Counted from the first letter of the stretch, positions 39,658 through 50,119 are shown. The stretch is 64,000 bases of DNA from Vibrio sp. 99-70-13A1 (GCF_013114625.1 NZ_VTXD01000006.1:62001-126000); one strand, 5' to 3'. Notes: generated by a model not told the origin, from the letters alone. A program made the numbers and translations.

Positions 39658-40797
39658 TTAGTTCATGACTTCCTCTAGCGCTCTCAAGCATAGAGACACA
39701 TTTTCATTTCTCGCGCCATAGCCCATTAAACCAATACGCCAAGCCTTTCCAGCTAATGAGCCCAACCCTGCGCCAATTTCTAGGTTGTACTGCTCAAGTA
39801 GATCCCCTCTGACTTTAGCTTCATCAATCCCTTCAGGTATATAAATAGCGTTCAATTGAGGTAAACGACTTCCTTCTGCTACTACAAACGTAAAGCCGAG
39901 CTTTTCAAGCCCAGCCTTTAGCTTGTTATGCATGCTTTGATGCCTTGCCCATGCTTGCTCAAGCCCTTCATTTTTAAGCGCAACTAAGGATTCATGTAGA
40001 GCGTATAAACTATTTACTGGAGCCGTGTGGTGGTAACTGCGCTTCCCTTCTCCACTCCAATAACCTAAGACTAAGCTTTGGTCTAAAAACCAACTTTGTA
40101 CAGGGGTCTCACGCTTTTGAATTTTATCCACGGCTTTTTTAGATAAGGTCACAGGAGATAACCCCGGCACGCACGACAAACATTTTTGACTACCTGAATA
40201 AACTGCATCTAACTGCCATTCATCAACAAGTAAAGGCACACCACCAAGAGAAGTTACTGCATCAACGATAGAAAGCACATCATACTGCCTTGCAACTTGA
40301 GAAATAGCCTCAGCATCAGAGAGTGCGCCTGTAGAGGTTTCTGCATGAACAAATGCAACTGCAACTGCATCAGGATTAGCTTTTAATGCCTGCTCGACCT
40401 TTTCAACAGAAACAGGAGCGCCCCACTCATCATCAACTAAAATGGCTTCACCTCCGCAACGCACTACATTTTCACGCATGCGTTCTCCAAAGACGCCATT
40501 TCGGCAAACTACGACTTTCTCACCTGGTTCTATCAAGTTAACAAAGCACGTTTCCATACCCGCACTACCTGGCGCAGAGACAGCAATTGTGAATTCATTT
40601 TCAGTTTGGAAGGCATATTTCAATAGCTGCTTAAGTTCATCCATCATGCCAATAAATAAAGGGTCAAGGTGACCTATAGTTGGGCGGCTAAGCGCTTGAA
40701 GAACTTGAGGCGAAATATCGGAAGGTCCTGGTCCCATCAACGTGCGGTGAGGAGGAATAAAGCTTTGGATAGAATTTGGAGAGTGAAAACTAGACAT
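39658..40797 (-). CDS. Class V PLP-dependent aminotransferase (alanine/serine-glyoxylate type)
   Basis: Fold-type I aminotransferase of 379 residues. N-terminal LMGPGPSDISPQVLQALSRP and HLDPLF are typical of alanine-glyoxylate/serine-pyruvate aminotransferases. The central VDAVTSLGG and SGSQKCLSCVPGLS contain the expected PLP aspartate and Schiff-base lysine. The amino-group donor is not readable from sequence. The ATG at 40797 has AGGG six bases upstream; the ATG two codons earlier abuts that site. It is divergent from lysC in the same arrangement I recall for V. cholerae VC0392. Confidence 0.88.
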   Translation of the reverse strand: MSSFHSPNSIQSFIPPHRTLMGPGPSDISPQVLQALSRPTIGHLDPLFIGMMDELKQLLKYAFQTENEFTIAVSAPGSAGMETCFVNLIEPGEKVVVCRNGVFGERMRENVVRCGGEAILVDDEWGAPVSVEKVEQALKANPDAVAVAFVHAETSTGALSDAEAISQVARQYDVLSIVDAVTSLGGVPLLVDEWQLDAVYSGSQKCLSCVPGLSPVTLSKKAVDKIQKRETPVQSWFLDQSLVLGYWSGEGKRSYHHTAPVNSLYALHESLVALKNEGLEQAWARHQSMHNKLKAGLEKLGFTFVVAEGSRLPQLNAIYIPEGIDEAKVRGDLLEQYNLEIGAGLGSLAGKAWRIGLMGYGARNENVSLCLRALEEVMN

Positions 40798-40975
40798 GTG
40801 CATCCCTGAGTCAGTGATTTAGATATCCACACTAAAACAATTTTTCGCAGGCATCAATTAGCCGTAAGTATGAGGTCAAACCAGTGTCACAAACTTGTTA
40901 AATTTAATTTACTATTTATATTCAGTTACCGATTGACATTCTTATCACAAAAACGTTCAATGAAATGGCTATCAA

Positions 40976-41144
40976 GCAGAAGAGGAGCATTGCCCAGGCA
41001 GATATTTTGTGGAACCTCATTTCCAATACAAAATATTCAGGGGGAGCAATGCCGAGATAATACAAGCATGTGGACTTGCGTTATCGGTTGATTGGGTTGA
41101 ATCCCGTCGACTGTCATCATTTCTATATGGTGAAGAGCTTCTGA
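40976..41144 (+). promoter_or_regulatory. Lysine riboswitch (L box) of lysC
   Basis: The leader holds the L-box core in order: AGAAGAGGAGCATTGCCC (40979-40996), a P2/P3 arm (ATATTTTGT ... ACAAAATAT), AGGGGGAGCAATGCCGAGA (41039-41057), the arm ATAAtacaagcatg...CTTGCGTTAT, GGTTGAATCCC, and a closing P1 pair CAGAAG / CTTCTG at 40977-40982 and 41138-41143. It lies 109 bp before the lysC start. No run of U after a GC hairpin is evident downstream, so control may be at translation initiation. TGAAGAG (41131-41137) could pair with CTCTTCA about 45 bases on, as an alternative fold. Confidence 0.93.
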
Positions 41145-41252
41145 GGTTTACAATTCTATTAATACCTCTCTATTTGCTCAAAAACTCTCTTCAAACATTG
41201 GATGTTGGATTACCAACCGTAATTTTATTTAGGAAGTCGTGGGAGAAACATC

Positions 41253-42623
41253 GTGAGCGCAATTAATGTAGCTGGTTCTTTTAATGTCGCTAAGTTTGGT
41301 GGAACAAGTGTTGCCAACTTTGAATCAATGAGCCGTTGTGCTGCTATTATCGAAAACAACCCGAATACAAAACTCATTGTGAGCAGTGCTTGTTCAGGCG
41401 TGACTAATCTTTTAGTCGAACTTGCCAATGGTGTTCAGGATAAAACTCGCCGAGTAGAATTGCTCCGTCAATTAACTGAAATTCACCACGCCATTTTGGA
41501 TGAGCTTGCTGATCCAGTTGCCGTTGAAAAAGATCTTCACTCAATTTTAGATAACATCGCTAGCGCCGCAGAAGCTGCATCATTCCAGTCGAGTGCAAAA
41601 CTAACCGATCATCTTGTTGCTTGCGGTGAACTAATGTCGACTCACCTTCTCGCTCAAATTTTACGAGAAAGAGGCACCCCAGCTGTTCGTTTTGATATTC
41701 GTGAAGTACTAAGAACAACCAATGCTTTTGGTAAAGCTGAACCGCTATTAAATGAGATTTCATCACTCGCAACAGAAAAGCTAATCCCTTTGTGTCGTTC
41801 TCAAGTCGTTGTCACACAAGGCTTCATCGGAGCGGATAGCGAAGGAAACACCACTACATTAGGTAGAGGCGGAAGTGATTACTCAGCAGCGTTAATTGCG
41901 GAGTCTGTGCAAGCATCTGGGCTAGAAATTTGGACCGATGTTCCTGGGATCTATACAACTGACCCTCGAATTGCCCCGAAAGCCTCTCCTATTCCTGAGA
42001 TAAGTTTTAGTGAAGCCTCTGAGATGGCGAACTTTGGCGCAAAGATTTTACACCCTTCAACCCTTGTTCCTGCTTTACGTCATCAAATACCAGTTTTCGT
42101 TGGTTCTTCTAAAGAGCCCGAAAAAGGCGGCACCTGGATTCGTCAGCAAGTTGAAAGCTCCCCTCTATTTAGAGCTTTAGCTTTGCGTTGTAACCAAACG
42201 ATGGTCACTTTACGCAGTGCCAATATGTTCCATGCTTATGGTTTTCTAGCCAAAGTCTTTGAGATTCTCGCTAAGCATAAGATCTCGGTAGATCTAATCA
42301 CCACGTCAGAGATCAGCGTATCTTTAACTCTAGATCAAACAGATACATCTGGCGGATCTCCTGAGCTACCAGAATCGGCAAGAATTGAACTAGAAGAACT
42401 GTGTACCGTAGATATTGAGCACAACTTATGTCTGGTTGCTTTGATTGGTAATAATATGAGTGAAAGCAAAGGTTACGCAAAACAAGTTTTTGGTACACTA
42501 GAAGACTTCAACTTGCGAATGATTTGCTATGGAGCAAGCCCGCATAATTTATGCTTCTTACTACATGAATCAGTCTCTCGCTCTGCGATTCAAAAATTAC
42601 ACAAAGAGCTATTTGAAAACTAG
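41253..42623 (+). CDS. lysC: Lysine-sensitive aspartokinase III
   Basis: First step of the aspartate pathway (aspartate to aspartyl phosphate), 456 residues. Kinase motifs KFGGTSVANFESM near residues 14-26, GRGGSDYSA in the middle and FGAKILHPST, then two C-terminal ACT domains for lysine feedback. Start is GTG at 41253 with GGGAG seven bases upstream. The lysine riboswitch in front and the isozyme type agree. Confidence 0.96.
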   Translation: MSAINVAGSFNVAKFGGTSVANFESMSRCAAIIENNPNTKLIVSSACSGVTNLLVELANGVQDKTRRVELLRQLTEIHHAILDELADPVAVEKDLHSILDNIASAAEAASFQSSAKLTDHLVACGELMSTHLLAQILRERGTPAVRFDIREVLRTTNAFGKAEPLLNEISSLATEKLIPLCRSQVVVTQGFIGADSEGNTTTLGRGGSDYSAALIAESVQASGLEIWTDVPGIYTTDPRIAPKASPIPEISFSEASEMANFGAKILHPSTLVPALRHQIPVFVGSSKEPEKGGTWIRQQVESSPLFRALALRCNQTMVTLRSANMFHAYGFLAKVFEILAKHKISVDLITTSEISVSLTLDQTDTSGGSPELPESARIELEELCTVDIEHNLCLVALIGNNMSESKGYAKQVFGTLEDFNLRMICYGASPHNLCFLLHESVSRSAIQKLHKELFEN

Positions 42624-42647
42624 TCTCAGATTAAATATTTCAATACG

Positions 42648-42677
42648 AAAAAGGGTTGCTCATTAGCAACCCTTTTT
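42648..42677. terminator. Bidirectional terminator between lysC and metH
   Basis: AAAAAGGGTTGCT / AGCAACCCTTTTT, a perfect 13-bp stem with a CATT loop, between convergent genes. Confidence 0.92.
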
Positions 42678-42701
42678 TATGCGATATCATCCCAGGTAAA
42701 A

Positions 42702-45700
42702 CTAGTTAATGTTTGGACCTAGCCATTTTTCAGCTTCTAACATATCCCAACCTTTACGATCAGCATAGCTTTCCACTTGGTCTTGCTGTATTTGAGCAAT
42801 AGCAAAATAGCGAGAGTCAGGGTGTGAGAAATACATCCCAGAAACAGAAGCACCAGGCCACATGGCGTAACTGGTTGTTAAAGACATATCAATTGCCTTC
42901 TCAACATCCATTAACTCCCATAAGGTTCCTTTCTCAGTATGCTCAGGGCATGCAGGGTAACCAGGTGCAGGGCGAATACCTTGGTACTTTTCACGGATTA
43001 AATCATCATTTGTTAGATCTTCATCCGGTGCATAACCCCAAATACTCTTGCGCACTTCTTTATGTAAGTACTCTGCGAAAGCTTCAGCCAATCTATCAGC
43101 AACCGCCTGAATCATAATCGCATTGTAGTCATCCCCATTCGCTTTATATTCATCTGCTAATTCACGTTCACCAATGCCACCTGTCACAGCAAAACCACCA
43201 ATCCAATCAGGCTTTCCACTTTCTTTTGGTGCAATGTAATCAGATAAGCAGTAGTTAAAACCTTTCGGTTTCTCTGTTTGCTGGCGAAGGTTGTGCAACA
43301 CTTTCAGCACTTCAGTACGAGACTCATCAGTGTAAACTTCAATATCATCACCAACGCTATTGGCGGGGAACATCGCACACATACCACGAGCTTCGAGTAA
43401 TTTTTCTTTCTCGACTCGATCTAGCAGCTCATTTGCATCTTTATATAAACGCTTAGCTTCTTCACCGACTTCTTCATGATCTAGAATTGCAGGGTATTTA
43501 CCCATTAACGACCACGTCATAAAGAAAGGAGTCCAGTCGATATACTCTCGTAACGTCTTAATATCGAAGTTATCGAAAATATGAACACCAGGGTTAACTG
43601 GAGCTGGAGGAGTATAGTTTACCCAGTCAATATTCACTCGATTTGCTCTAGCTCTTTCTAAAGATACTGGTTTGGTTCTTGGCTTTTTACGATTATGCTG
43701 GTCACGAACTCGTACATAATCTAACTCTAGCTTTTCAACAAACGCCGGTTTTAGTTCATCCGACAATAAGGATGTACACACGCCTACAGCACGAGATGCA
43801 TTGTTAACATACACAACTGGCTCTGAATAATTTTGTTCAATTTTTACAGCAGTATGTGCTTTCGATGTCGTCGCACCACCAATGAGTAACGGAAGTTTAA
43901 AGCCCTGACGCTCCATTTCTTTAGCCACATGAACCATCTCATCTAAAGACGGTGTAATCAGACCCGACAGACCAATAATATCGACATTCTCTTCTTTGGC
44001 TACTTTGAGGATTTTTTCACAAGAAACCATTACACCAAGATCGATAATTTCATAGTTATTACACTGAAGGACAACACCGACGATATTTTTCCCAATATCA
44101 TGGACATCACCTTTTACTGTCGCCAGTAGGATCTTACCGTTAGTTGCACCAACATCTTTAGTGGCATTAATGAAAGGCTCTAGATGAGCTACAGCTTGCT
44201 TCATAACGCGCGCTGATTTGACCACCTGAGGCAGGAACATTTTACCTTCGCCAAATAAGTCACCAACAACGTTCATGCCATCCATCAAGGGACCTTCAAT
44301 CACCTCAATAGGGCGAGAAGCATTTACGCGGGCTTCTTCTGTATCATCAACAATGAAGTCAGTAATCCCTTTGACTAAAGAGTGTTCTAAACGCTTTTCA
44401 ACAGGCCAAGTACGCCACTCTAAAGCCGATTTATCTTCAACTTTTCCAACGGCGCGTTCTAGATATTCAGTCGCAATATCCAGCAAACGTTCAGTTGAAT
44501 CATCACGACGGTTTAGAACGACATCTTCAACTGCTTCTCGTAAATCTTCAGGGACGTTGTCATAAATTTCTAGCTGTCCAGCATTTACGATTCCCATATC
44601 CATACCGTTTTTAAAACAGTGATATAGGAATACAGCATGAATAGCTTCACGTACGTAATTGTTTCCTCGGAATGAGAATGAAACGTTAGAGACACCACCA
44701 GATATCATTGCATGGGGCAAATCACGTTTGATATCACCGACAGCCTCAATAAAATCAACTGCATAATTATTGTGTTCATCGATACCAGTCGCAACAGCGA
44801 AAATGTTCGGATCAAAGATAATATCTTCAGGTGGGAAACCAACTTCATCGACAAGGATGTTATAAGCATTGGTACAGATTTCTAATTTGCGTTCTCTAGT
44901 ATCAGCCTGACCAACTTCATCAAATGCCATCACAATTACAGCAGCGCCGTAACGTCGTACAAGTTTAGCTTGCTCTACAAAGTTCTCTTTGCCTTCTTTC
45001 AAAGAGATTGAGTTTACGATGCCTTTACCTTGAATACATTTAAGACCCGCTTCAATTACCTCCCACTTTGAAGAGTCAACCATGACAGGCACTTTAGATA
45101 TCTCAGGTTCAGATGCACAGAGGTTTAAGAAACGAACCATACAGGCTTCTGCGTCAAGCATGCCTTCATCCATGTTGATATCGATGATTTGAGCACCGTT
45201 TTCAACTTGTTCACGCGCGACACTCAATGCTTCATCGTACAACTCTTCCTTTATCAATCGCTTGAATCGCGCAGAACCAGTTACGTTAGTTCGTTCACCA
45301 ACGTTAACGAATAATGATTCTTTTGAAATAGTAAGAGGTTCTAAGCCTGATAACCGACAAGCAACAGGGATGTCTGGTAATTGACGAGGTTTTACCCCCT
45401 CTACAACTTCAGCCATTTGACGGATATGTTCAGGTGTTGTACCACAGCAACCACCAATTAGGTTGAGGAAACCACTTTCAGCCCACTCTTTAACATGCTC
45501 TGCCATATCCTCAGGGGTAAGGTCATATTCACCAAAAGCATTAGGCAGACCAGCATTAGGGTGAGCAGAAACACTGCATTCAGAGATCCGCGATAGCTCA
45601 CTTACGTATTCACGTAATTCATCCGGGCCTAATGCACAGTTAAGACCAAAGGATATCGGTTTTACATGGCGTAAAGCATTGTAGAAAGCTTCTGTTGTTT

Positions 45701-46379
45701 GGCCAGAAAGAGTTCGCCCTGAAGCATCAGTAATTGTACCGGAGATCATCACTGGTAAAATAATACCATCTTCATCGAATACGGTTTCGACAGCAAAAGA
45801 ACAAGCTTTAGCATTGAGAGTATCAAAGATAGTTTCAATTAAGATTAGGTCCGCACCACCTTTAATAAGTGCACGGGTTGACTCAGAATAAGCCTTTACT
45901 AATTCGTCAAACGTTACATTCCGAAAGCCAGGGTCGTTCACATCCGGAGATATCGTACAGGTTCTATTAGTAGGTCCAAGAACACCTGCTACATACCTAG
46001 GTTTATTTGGAGTTTTAGCAGTCCATTCATCTGCAGCTTCACGAGCGAGTTTTGCCGCGGCGAAATTGATTTCTTCACTAAGGCTTTCCATGTCATAGTC
46101 AGCCATGGCAATGGTAGTCGCATTAAATGTATTCGTTTCTAAGATATCAGCCCCAGCCTCCAAGTACTGGTTATGAATATCTTTGATGAGTTGAGGCTTA
46201 GAAAGCACAAGCAAGTCATTATTACCTTTAAGATCACAATGCCAATCAGCAAAACGATCTCCTCGATAATCATTCTCTTCTAACTTGTAGTCCTGAATCA
46301 TGGTGCCCATACCACCATCAATCAGTAAAATTCTCTGTTCTAATTGAGCAACAATTTGTTGTCTAATATTACTTCCCAC
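42702..46379 (-). CDS. metH: Cobalamin-dependent methionine synthase
   Basis: Transfers the methyl group from 5-methyltetrahydrofolate to homocysteine; 1225 residues (E. coli 1227). Modules in order: homocysteine domain with zinc ligands in [11 protein letters not shown] (about 308-318), pterin domain ([11 protein letters not shown]), cobalamin domain with [11 protein letters not shown] supplying the axial His, and the C-terminal reactivation domain ([15 protein letters not shown]). Start is GTG at 46379 with GAGG seven bases upstream. Two MetJ boxes lie about 50 bp upstream. Confidence 0.98.
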   Translation of the reverse strand: MGSNIRQQIVAQLEQRILLIDGGMGTMIQDYKLEENDYRGDRFADWHCDLKGNNDLLVLSKPQLIKDIHNQYLEAGADILETNTFNATTIAMADYDMESLSEEINFAAAKLAREAADEWTAKTPNKPRYVAGVLGPTNRTCTISPDVNDPGFRNVTFDELVKAYSESTRALIKGGADLILIETIFDTLNAKACSFAVETVFDEDGIILPVMISGTITDASGRTLSGQTTEAFYNALRHVKPISFGLNCALGPDELREYVSELSRISECSVSAHPNAGLPNAFGEYDLTPEDMAEHVKEWAESGFLNLIGGCCGTTPEHIRQMAEVVEGVKPRQLPDIPVACRLSGLEPLTISKESLFVNVGERTNVTGSARFKRLIKEELYDEALSVAREQVENGAQIIDINMDEGMLDAEACMVRFLNLCASEPEISKVPVMVDSSKWEVIEAGLKCIQGKGIVNSISLKEGKENFVEQAKLVRRYGAAVIVMAFDEVGQADTRERKLEICTNAYNILVDEVGFPPEDIIFDPNIFAVATGIDEHNNYAVDFIEAVGDIKRDLPHAMISGGVSNVSFSFRGNNYVREAIHAVFLYHCFKNGMDMGIVNAGQLEIYDNVPEDLREAVEDVVLNRRDDSTERLLDIATEYLERAVGKVEDKSALEWRTWPVEKRLEHSLVKGITDFIVDDTEEARVNASRPIEVIEGPLMDGMNVVGDLFGEGKMFLPQVVKSARVMKQAVAHLEPFINATKDVGATNGKILLATVKGDVHDIGKNIVGVVLQCNNYEIIDLGVMVSCEKILKVAKEENVDIIGLSGLITPSLDEMVHVAKEMERQGFKLPLLIGGATTSKAHTAVKIEQNYSEPVVYVNNASRAVGVCTSLLSDELKPAFVEKLELDYVRVRDQHNRKKPRTKPVSLERARANRVNIDWVNYTPPAPVNPGVHIFDNFDIKTLREYIDWTPFFMTWSLMGKYPAILDHEEVGEEAKRLYKDANELLDRVEKEKLLEARGMCAMFPANSVGDDIEVYTDESRTEVLKVLHNLRQQTEKPKGFNYCLSDYIAPKESGKPDWIGGFAVTGGIGERELADEYKANGDDYNAIMIQAVADRLAEAFAEYLHKEVRKSIWGYAPDEDLTNDDLIREKYQGIRPAPGYPACPEHTEKGTLWELMDVEKAIDMSLTTSYAMWPGASVSGMYFSHPDSRYFAIAQIQQDQVESYADRKGWDMLEAEKWLGPNIN

Positions 46380-46429
46380 AGTACAGCCTCATTCCTTTAG
46401 TTATCCATCCATCCTACCATATAAAAAGT

Positions 46430-46445
46430 AGAAATCTAGACGTCT
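46430..46445. promoter_or_regulatory. Tandem MetJ boxes upstream of metH
   Basis: A perfect met box AGACGTCT (46438-46445) is directly preceded by AGAAATCT (46430-46437, six of eight matches). MetJ binds at least two adjacent 8-bp boxes, so this is a plausible minimal operator for SAM-dependent repression of metH. Confidence 0.75.
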
Positions 46446-46539
46446 AAAATAGCTTTAATTTAGTAAAAGACTAATAAGTCAAATTCACAATAGCATGACA
46501 AAAAGTGGTTGCTATTTACTCTCTTAAAAATGAGAATCC

Positions 46540-46560
46540 TATGTAATAATTTGTTACATA
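46540..46560. promoter_or_regulatory. Palindrome just upstream of the antiporter gene
   Basis: TATGTAA / TTACATA arms separated by TAATTTG, ending 13 bp before the start codon. It could be an operator or a hairpin covering the ribosome-binding region; no family can be assigned. Confidence 0.35.
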
Positions 46561-46573
46561 ATAAGAGCTCAAT

Positions 46574-47848
46574 ATGTCGGTCTACTATACGCTTTGCTTC
46601 CTTTCTGCAGCAGCAATGCTCATTGCATTTATAAATAGCAAAATAGGTAAGATGCAAACAACTATCGCGATTACAGCAGGATCAATGATGCTGTCATTAC
46701 TGATTTTAATTGCAGGACAAAACGATTGGTTTCAACTTTCCGAAATTGCCTATGACACAGTAGCAAGCATTAACTTCGAAGATTTCTTACTTAAAGGGAT
46801 TCTAGGTTTTTTACTTTTTGCAGGCGGATTAGGAATTAAGCTTCCCAATTTAAAAGATCAAAAATGGGAAATTACGGTTCTTGCATTGGGAGCAACACTC
46901 TTTTCTACATTCTTTATTGGTGGAGTACTTTATGTATTTTGTCGATTGATAGGAGTCGAATTTGATTTTGTCTATTGCCTGTTGTTCGGCTCATTAATAT
47001 CGCCAACCGATCCAATTGCCGTTCTTGCCATTGTCAAAAAACTGGATGCGCCCAGACGCATTTCAACTCAAATCGAAGGAGAGTCATTATTCAATGATGG
47101 TTTCGGTTTAGTGATTTTTGTAACTATTTTCACTATCGCTTTTGGCACAGAAACACCAACGGTTGGTAGTGTAAGTATTTTATTCGCGCAAGAAGCAATA
47201 GGTGGCGTTGTTTATGGCTTTGCATTAGGTCTACTATTCCACTATCTAATCAGTGCAACCGATGATCACTCAATGGAACTGTTGCTGACAATAGGTATCC
47301 CAACGGCTGGGTACGTGTTTGCAGATGTTATACATGTGTCAGGACCTCTTTCGATGGTTGTCTCTGGCATTATGATCGGAAATTGGACACGTTTTATTGG
47401 CTTCTCGAAGGAAAGTGAAGAGCATTTAGATAGTTTCTGGGAACTTGTCGATGAATTCCTAAATGGTGTCCTATTCTTGCTGATCGGTATGTCTATGCTA
47501 CTTTTTGATTTTCATAAAGAAGACTGGATATTGATGGCATTTTCAATTCCTTTAGTCCTAGGAGCTCGCTACCTAAGTGTCTATATTTCATATTTAGGGT
47601 TTAAACGTTACAGACAATATAACCCTTGGGCGATAAAGATACTGACTTGGGGTGGATTACGCGGTGGGCTGGCTCTCGCTATGGCATTATCGATACCATC
47701 AGGAGTTCTGGTTATCCCAGATAAACTCATTGATGTAAAAGAGATAATTCTGGTGATGACCTATTCAGTTGTCGTTTTTTCTATTTTAATTCAAGGCTCA
47801 ACAATCACACCTATGATAGAAAAAGCAAAACTTGCCGAAAAAGATTAA
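46574..47848 (+). CDS. Cation/proton antiporter, NhaP-type (CPA1)
   Basis: Inner-membrane antiporter of 424 residues with about 12 hydrophobic segments. The CPA1/NhaP signatures SPTDPIAVLAIVKKL and EGESLFNDGFGLVIF are present and contain the conserved Asp and Asn-Asp pair used for ion binding. The C-terminal tail is short. It likely exchanges Na+ or K+ for H+. It is divergent from metH, with a small palindrome between them. The nearest annotated analogue in memory is the NhaP-like gene next to metH in V. cholerae; exact ion preference is unknown. Confidence 0.88.
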   Translation: MSVYYTLCFLSAAAMLIAFINSKIGKMQTTIAITAGSMMLSLLILIAGQNDWFQLSEIAYDTVASINFEDFLLKGILGFLLFAGGLGIKLPNLKDQKWEITVLALGATLFSTFFIGGVLYVFCRLIGVEFDFVYCLLFGSLISPTDPIAVLAIVKKLDAPRRISTQIEGESLFNDGFGLVIFVTIFTIAFGTETPTVGSVSILFAQEAIGGVVYGFALGLLFHYLISATDDHSMELLLTIGIPTAGYVFADVIHVSGPLSMVVSGIMIGNWTRFIGFSKESEEHLDSFWELVDEFLNGVLFLLIGMSMLLFDFHKEDWILMAFSIPLVLGARYLSVYISYLGFKRYRQYNPWAIKILTWGGLRGGLALAMALSIPSGVLVIPDKLIDVKEIILVMTYSVVVFSILIQGSTITPMIEKAKLAEKD

Positions 47849-47884
47849 TGAAATACATCAACAAAAATAGAAAAGCAGATAATC

Positions 47885-48887
47885 ATTTATTATACCAATT
47901 CCATTAATTAACCTATCAATCGAGTCCAATCTCTACAGCATATAGATTGGACTCTGCGTTTATCTTCACAAAAGCTGTTTAAGCATTGCACACTGAGTTC
48001 ATTATATCGTTATAGTTTGTAAAACACCTATTCGCTAACTTGTACTGACAAAGCCATTACCAAACTTACTCTGTCGGGTTTAATTCTAGTAAATATGGTG
48101 GGATATGAATTATCGTGATGTTTTTAAAATGATTGGCTAAGTGTGTTTGATAGCAGCTCGCTTGATCCATTATAAGCACGGAATGTTTACCAGCAGGTGT
48201 CGCTGTTGAGATCAATTCAAGGTGCTTCGTCATTGCTGCCATGTTGCTTAGCGGAGAAACCATCGCTTCAGCTTCGCCCGTATTGATACAAACGCCTCCA
48301 AACAAATAAGCGTATGCAAATTATTGCTGTTGAATGGCTCTAAGCCACGAGTTCCTTTTTTAGCCTAAATCTTCGTTGTGGAATTCCGTTGACCAAATCT
48401 CGCTTCGTCTTGAAATCAAACAAGCACTTCTTGTAGGTGGGTATGCCCAAGGGTCTTAAGGATCGTGTCTATTGGGAATTTTTTAAAAGATTCTTGAGCT
48501 TCAACTGACTGCTTAGGATGTTTAGAGCGAGTAGTAACCCAACTCAAGCCTATGTCATGTAATAACTGATAGAGCGCCGACTTTTATATGATGTATTGAA
48601 GTTGCTTTCTATATAGAGCCTAATGTCTCTCGCTTGAAGACGACCGCCACTCTCATTTACGGCATGTTCGATAACATATTCTTTGAGCTGTGATTTTTGC
48701 TCGTCTGTTAGGCGGTGGGGTCTATCAGAATGTGGTTTCTCTTGAAGTCCTTCAAAGCCATTATCGAGATATGCTTTGACCCATTTATTGACGCTTACTC
48801 TGCTAACTTTAAAGTATTTAGCTATTTGAGTGCGACTTTTACCGTCAATAAAATGAGAAACGGATAAATACTTATTGAATCGTAGAT
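47885..48887 (-). mobile_element. Decayed IS630-family insertion sequence
   Basis: About 1 kb between the antiporter gene and the hemY terminator is filled by a single ruined IS630-type element. The left side begins near TATACCAATTCC, a typical Vibrio repeat end. The right side lacks the first codons of the transposase and runs into the hemY terminator at 48891. I could not match intact terminal inverted repeats or a TA duplication, so the ends are approximate. Much of the 1089-bp stretch without an intact gene is explained by it. Confidence 0.85.
47911..48882 (-). pseudogene. IS630-family transposase, multiply broken
   Basis: Reading down from 48882: RFNKYLSVSHFIDGKSRTQI then AKYFKVSRVSVNKWV (helix-turn-helix), LTDEQKSQLKEYVIEHA, RLQARDIRLYIESN; a frameshift near 48580; SALYQLLHDIGLSWVTTRSK; TGA at 48416-48418 where Trp is expected before FQDEARFGQRNSTTKI; TAG at 48365-48367, again at a Trp; a frameshift near 48300-48350; then LFGGVCINTGEAEAMVSPLS, VLIMDQASCYQTHLA and IIHIPPYLLELNPTE before TAA at 48066-48068. 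The C-terminal part (LANRCFTNYNDIM) continues beyond this stop. DDE residues can still be traced, but the gene cannot be functional. Confidence 0.93.
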
Positions 48888-48890
48888 ATA

Positions 48891-48915
48891 AAAAAGCCGA
48901 CGTTTAACGTCGGCT
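48891..48915 (-). terminator. Terminator of the hemCDXY operon
   Basis: AGCCGACGTT / AACGTCGGCT, ten bp with a one-base centre. On the minus strand it runs straight into TTTTTTATAT. It is 23 bp after the hemY stop. Confidence 0.9.
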
Positions 48916-48937
48916 AGATGTTTTATAGCTTAGCTGT

Positions 48938-50119
48938 TTACGCTGGTTGTATTAGTTCTAATGCTTTACGAGATACCTCGTGAGCCGCTTTAGTTAAATT
49001 CTGCTTCTCTAGTGCATCTGATAAATAGCCGTAGTCAGAAACGTTTGCACGAATCTCTAATGCCTTCTCAAGGTGAGTCTGCGCATCAGTCCACTTCTCT
49101 TCACGTAAATAAAATTGAGCAAGTGCACTATGAGCGCCCGCATTGTTCGCTTCTTTCTTAAGCGTATTTTGCAACATCACGACGACAGGGTGATGATCCG
49201 GTAAGTTCATCTCTGGCAATAGAGCGTATAAGGCAGGAATATCAGACTTCTTCAAGCTTTCTTTGATAACAGTAAATGCTTCGGAATCCGCTTTACGAGC
49301 AATTAGCTGTTTCACAAAGCAAGCGATGAGGTGATCGTTCTGCTTTTGCTTCTTAGGTAGCTTATTCCAATGGCTGATTAACCCCTCGCTTCCTTGCTGC
49401 TGCGCTATCTCTGATAACAAGCCACATTGAGCTTTTTGGTTAAGCTCTGCGTGTTCTTCATTCGTGAGTTGATTTTGCTTCACTAGTTTAGGTGCTAAAT
49501 CGATAAGAGGCTGCCAGAGGTTTAACTTAATGTACGTTGTTTTAAGTAAATTAAGAACGACAGGGTTATTGGGGAAATTACTTTTTAGCGTTGAAAGAGT
49601 ATCAAATGCTAGCTCATAGTTTGCTTCAGCAATCTGTTGTTTTGCTCTAGTTAGCTCAACCGCTAGCAATGAATCATCTTGTTGACTAGCAAGTGTTAGG
49701 TAGTGATCGCGCTTGCTGTTGTTACCTTGCCCATGAGCAGCTTCAGAAGCGACAAGATAGCAGAGCAACGGCATATCATGATGGTTAGCCCAGCGAGTAA
49801 CTTTCTTCTCAGCTGCTTTCCAGTCGCCTTCAATTAATTTCACAATGCCTTCATTGGTATAGCGTCTTGAACGTTTTAGCTTTCTTACACTAAACCAATT
49901 CCAGGTTGTTGAACTTGCGTACATTAGCTTTTTAAATAGGTATTCAAGTCCGAACAAAATAGCGAGTAGGGCAACAATACAAATCACAAGGGTGGTTACG
50001 CTCATTTCTATAGTTTGGTTAGAAATAGAAATTAATACATAGCCTTGTTGACCAGAAAATTGAGTACCTGCAAATAGACCAGCTCCAAGAACTAGAAAAA
50101 GAAAAATCCAACGAATCAT
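48938..50119 (-). CDS. hemY: HemY-type TPR membrane protein
   Basis: Inner-membrane protein of 393 residues from the hemCDXY operon. Two N-terminal transmembrane helices (about 3-22 and 42-62) are followed by tetratricopeptide-like helical repeats (LVASEAAHGQGNNSKRDHYL, FYLREEKWTDAQTHLEKALE). It is not the oxygen-dependent protoporphyrinogen oxidase of the same name in Gram-positives. The exact role in haem metabolism is unclear. It overlaps hemX by one base. Confidence 0.94.
   Translation of the reverse strand: MIRWIFLFLVLGAGLFAGTQFSGQQGYVLISISNQTIEMSVTTLVICIVALLAILFGLEYLFKKLMYASSTTWNWFSVRKLKRSRRYTNEGIVKLIEGDWKAAEKKVTRWANHHDMPLLCYLVASEAAHGQGNNSKRDHYLTLASQQDDSLLAVELTRAKQQIAEANYELAFDTLSTLKSNFPNNPVVLNLLKTTYIKLNLWQPLIDLAPKLVKQNQLTNEEHAELNQKAQCGLLSEIAQQQGSEGLISHWNKLPKKQKQNDHLIACFVKQLIARKADSEAFTVIKESLKKSDIPALYALLPEMNLPDHHPVVVMLQNTLKKEANNAGAHSALAQFYLREEKWTDAQTHLEKALEIRANVSDYGYLSDALEKQNLTKAAHEVSRKALELIQPA

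Noticed and set aside
48066..48305. Short open frame that looks like a small independent gene
   Set aside because: It is the C-terminal half of the broken IS630 transposase (LFGGVCINTGEAEAM ... PPYLLELNPTE), continuous with other fragments upstream and downstream.
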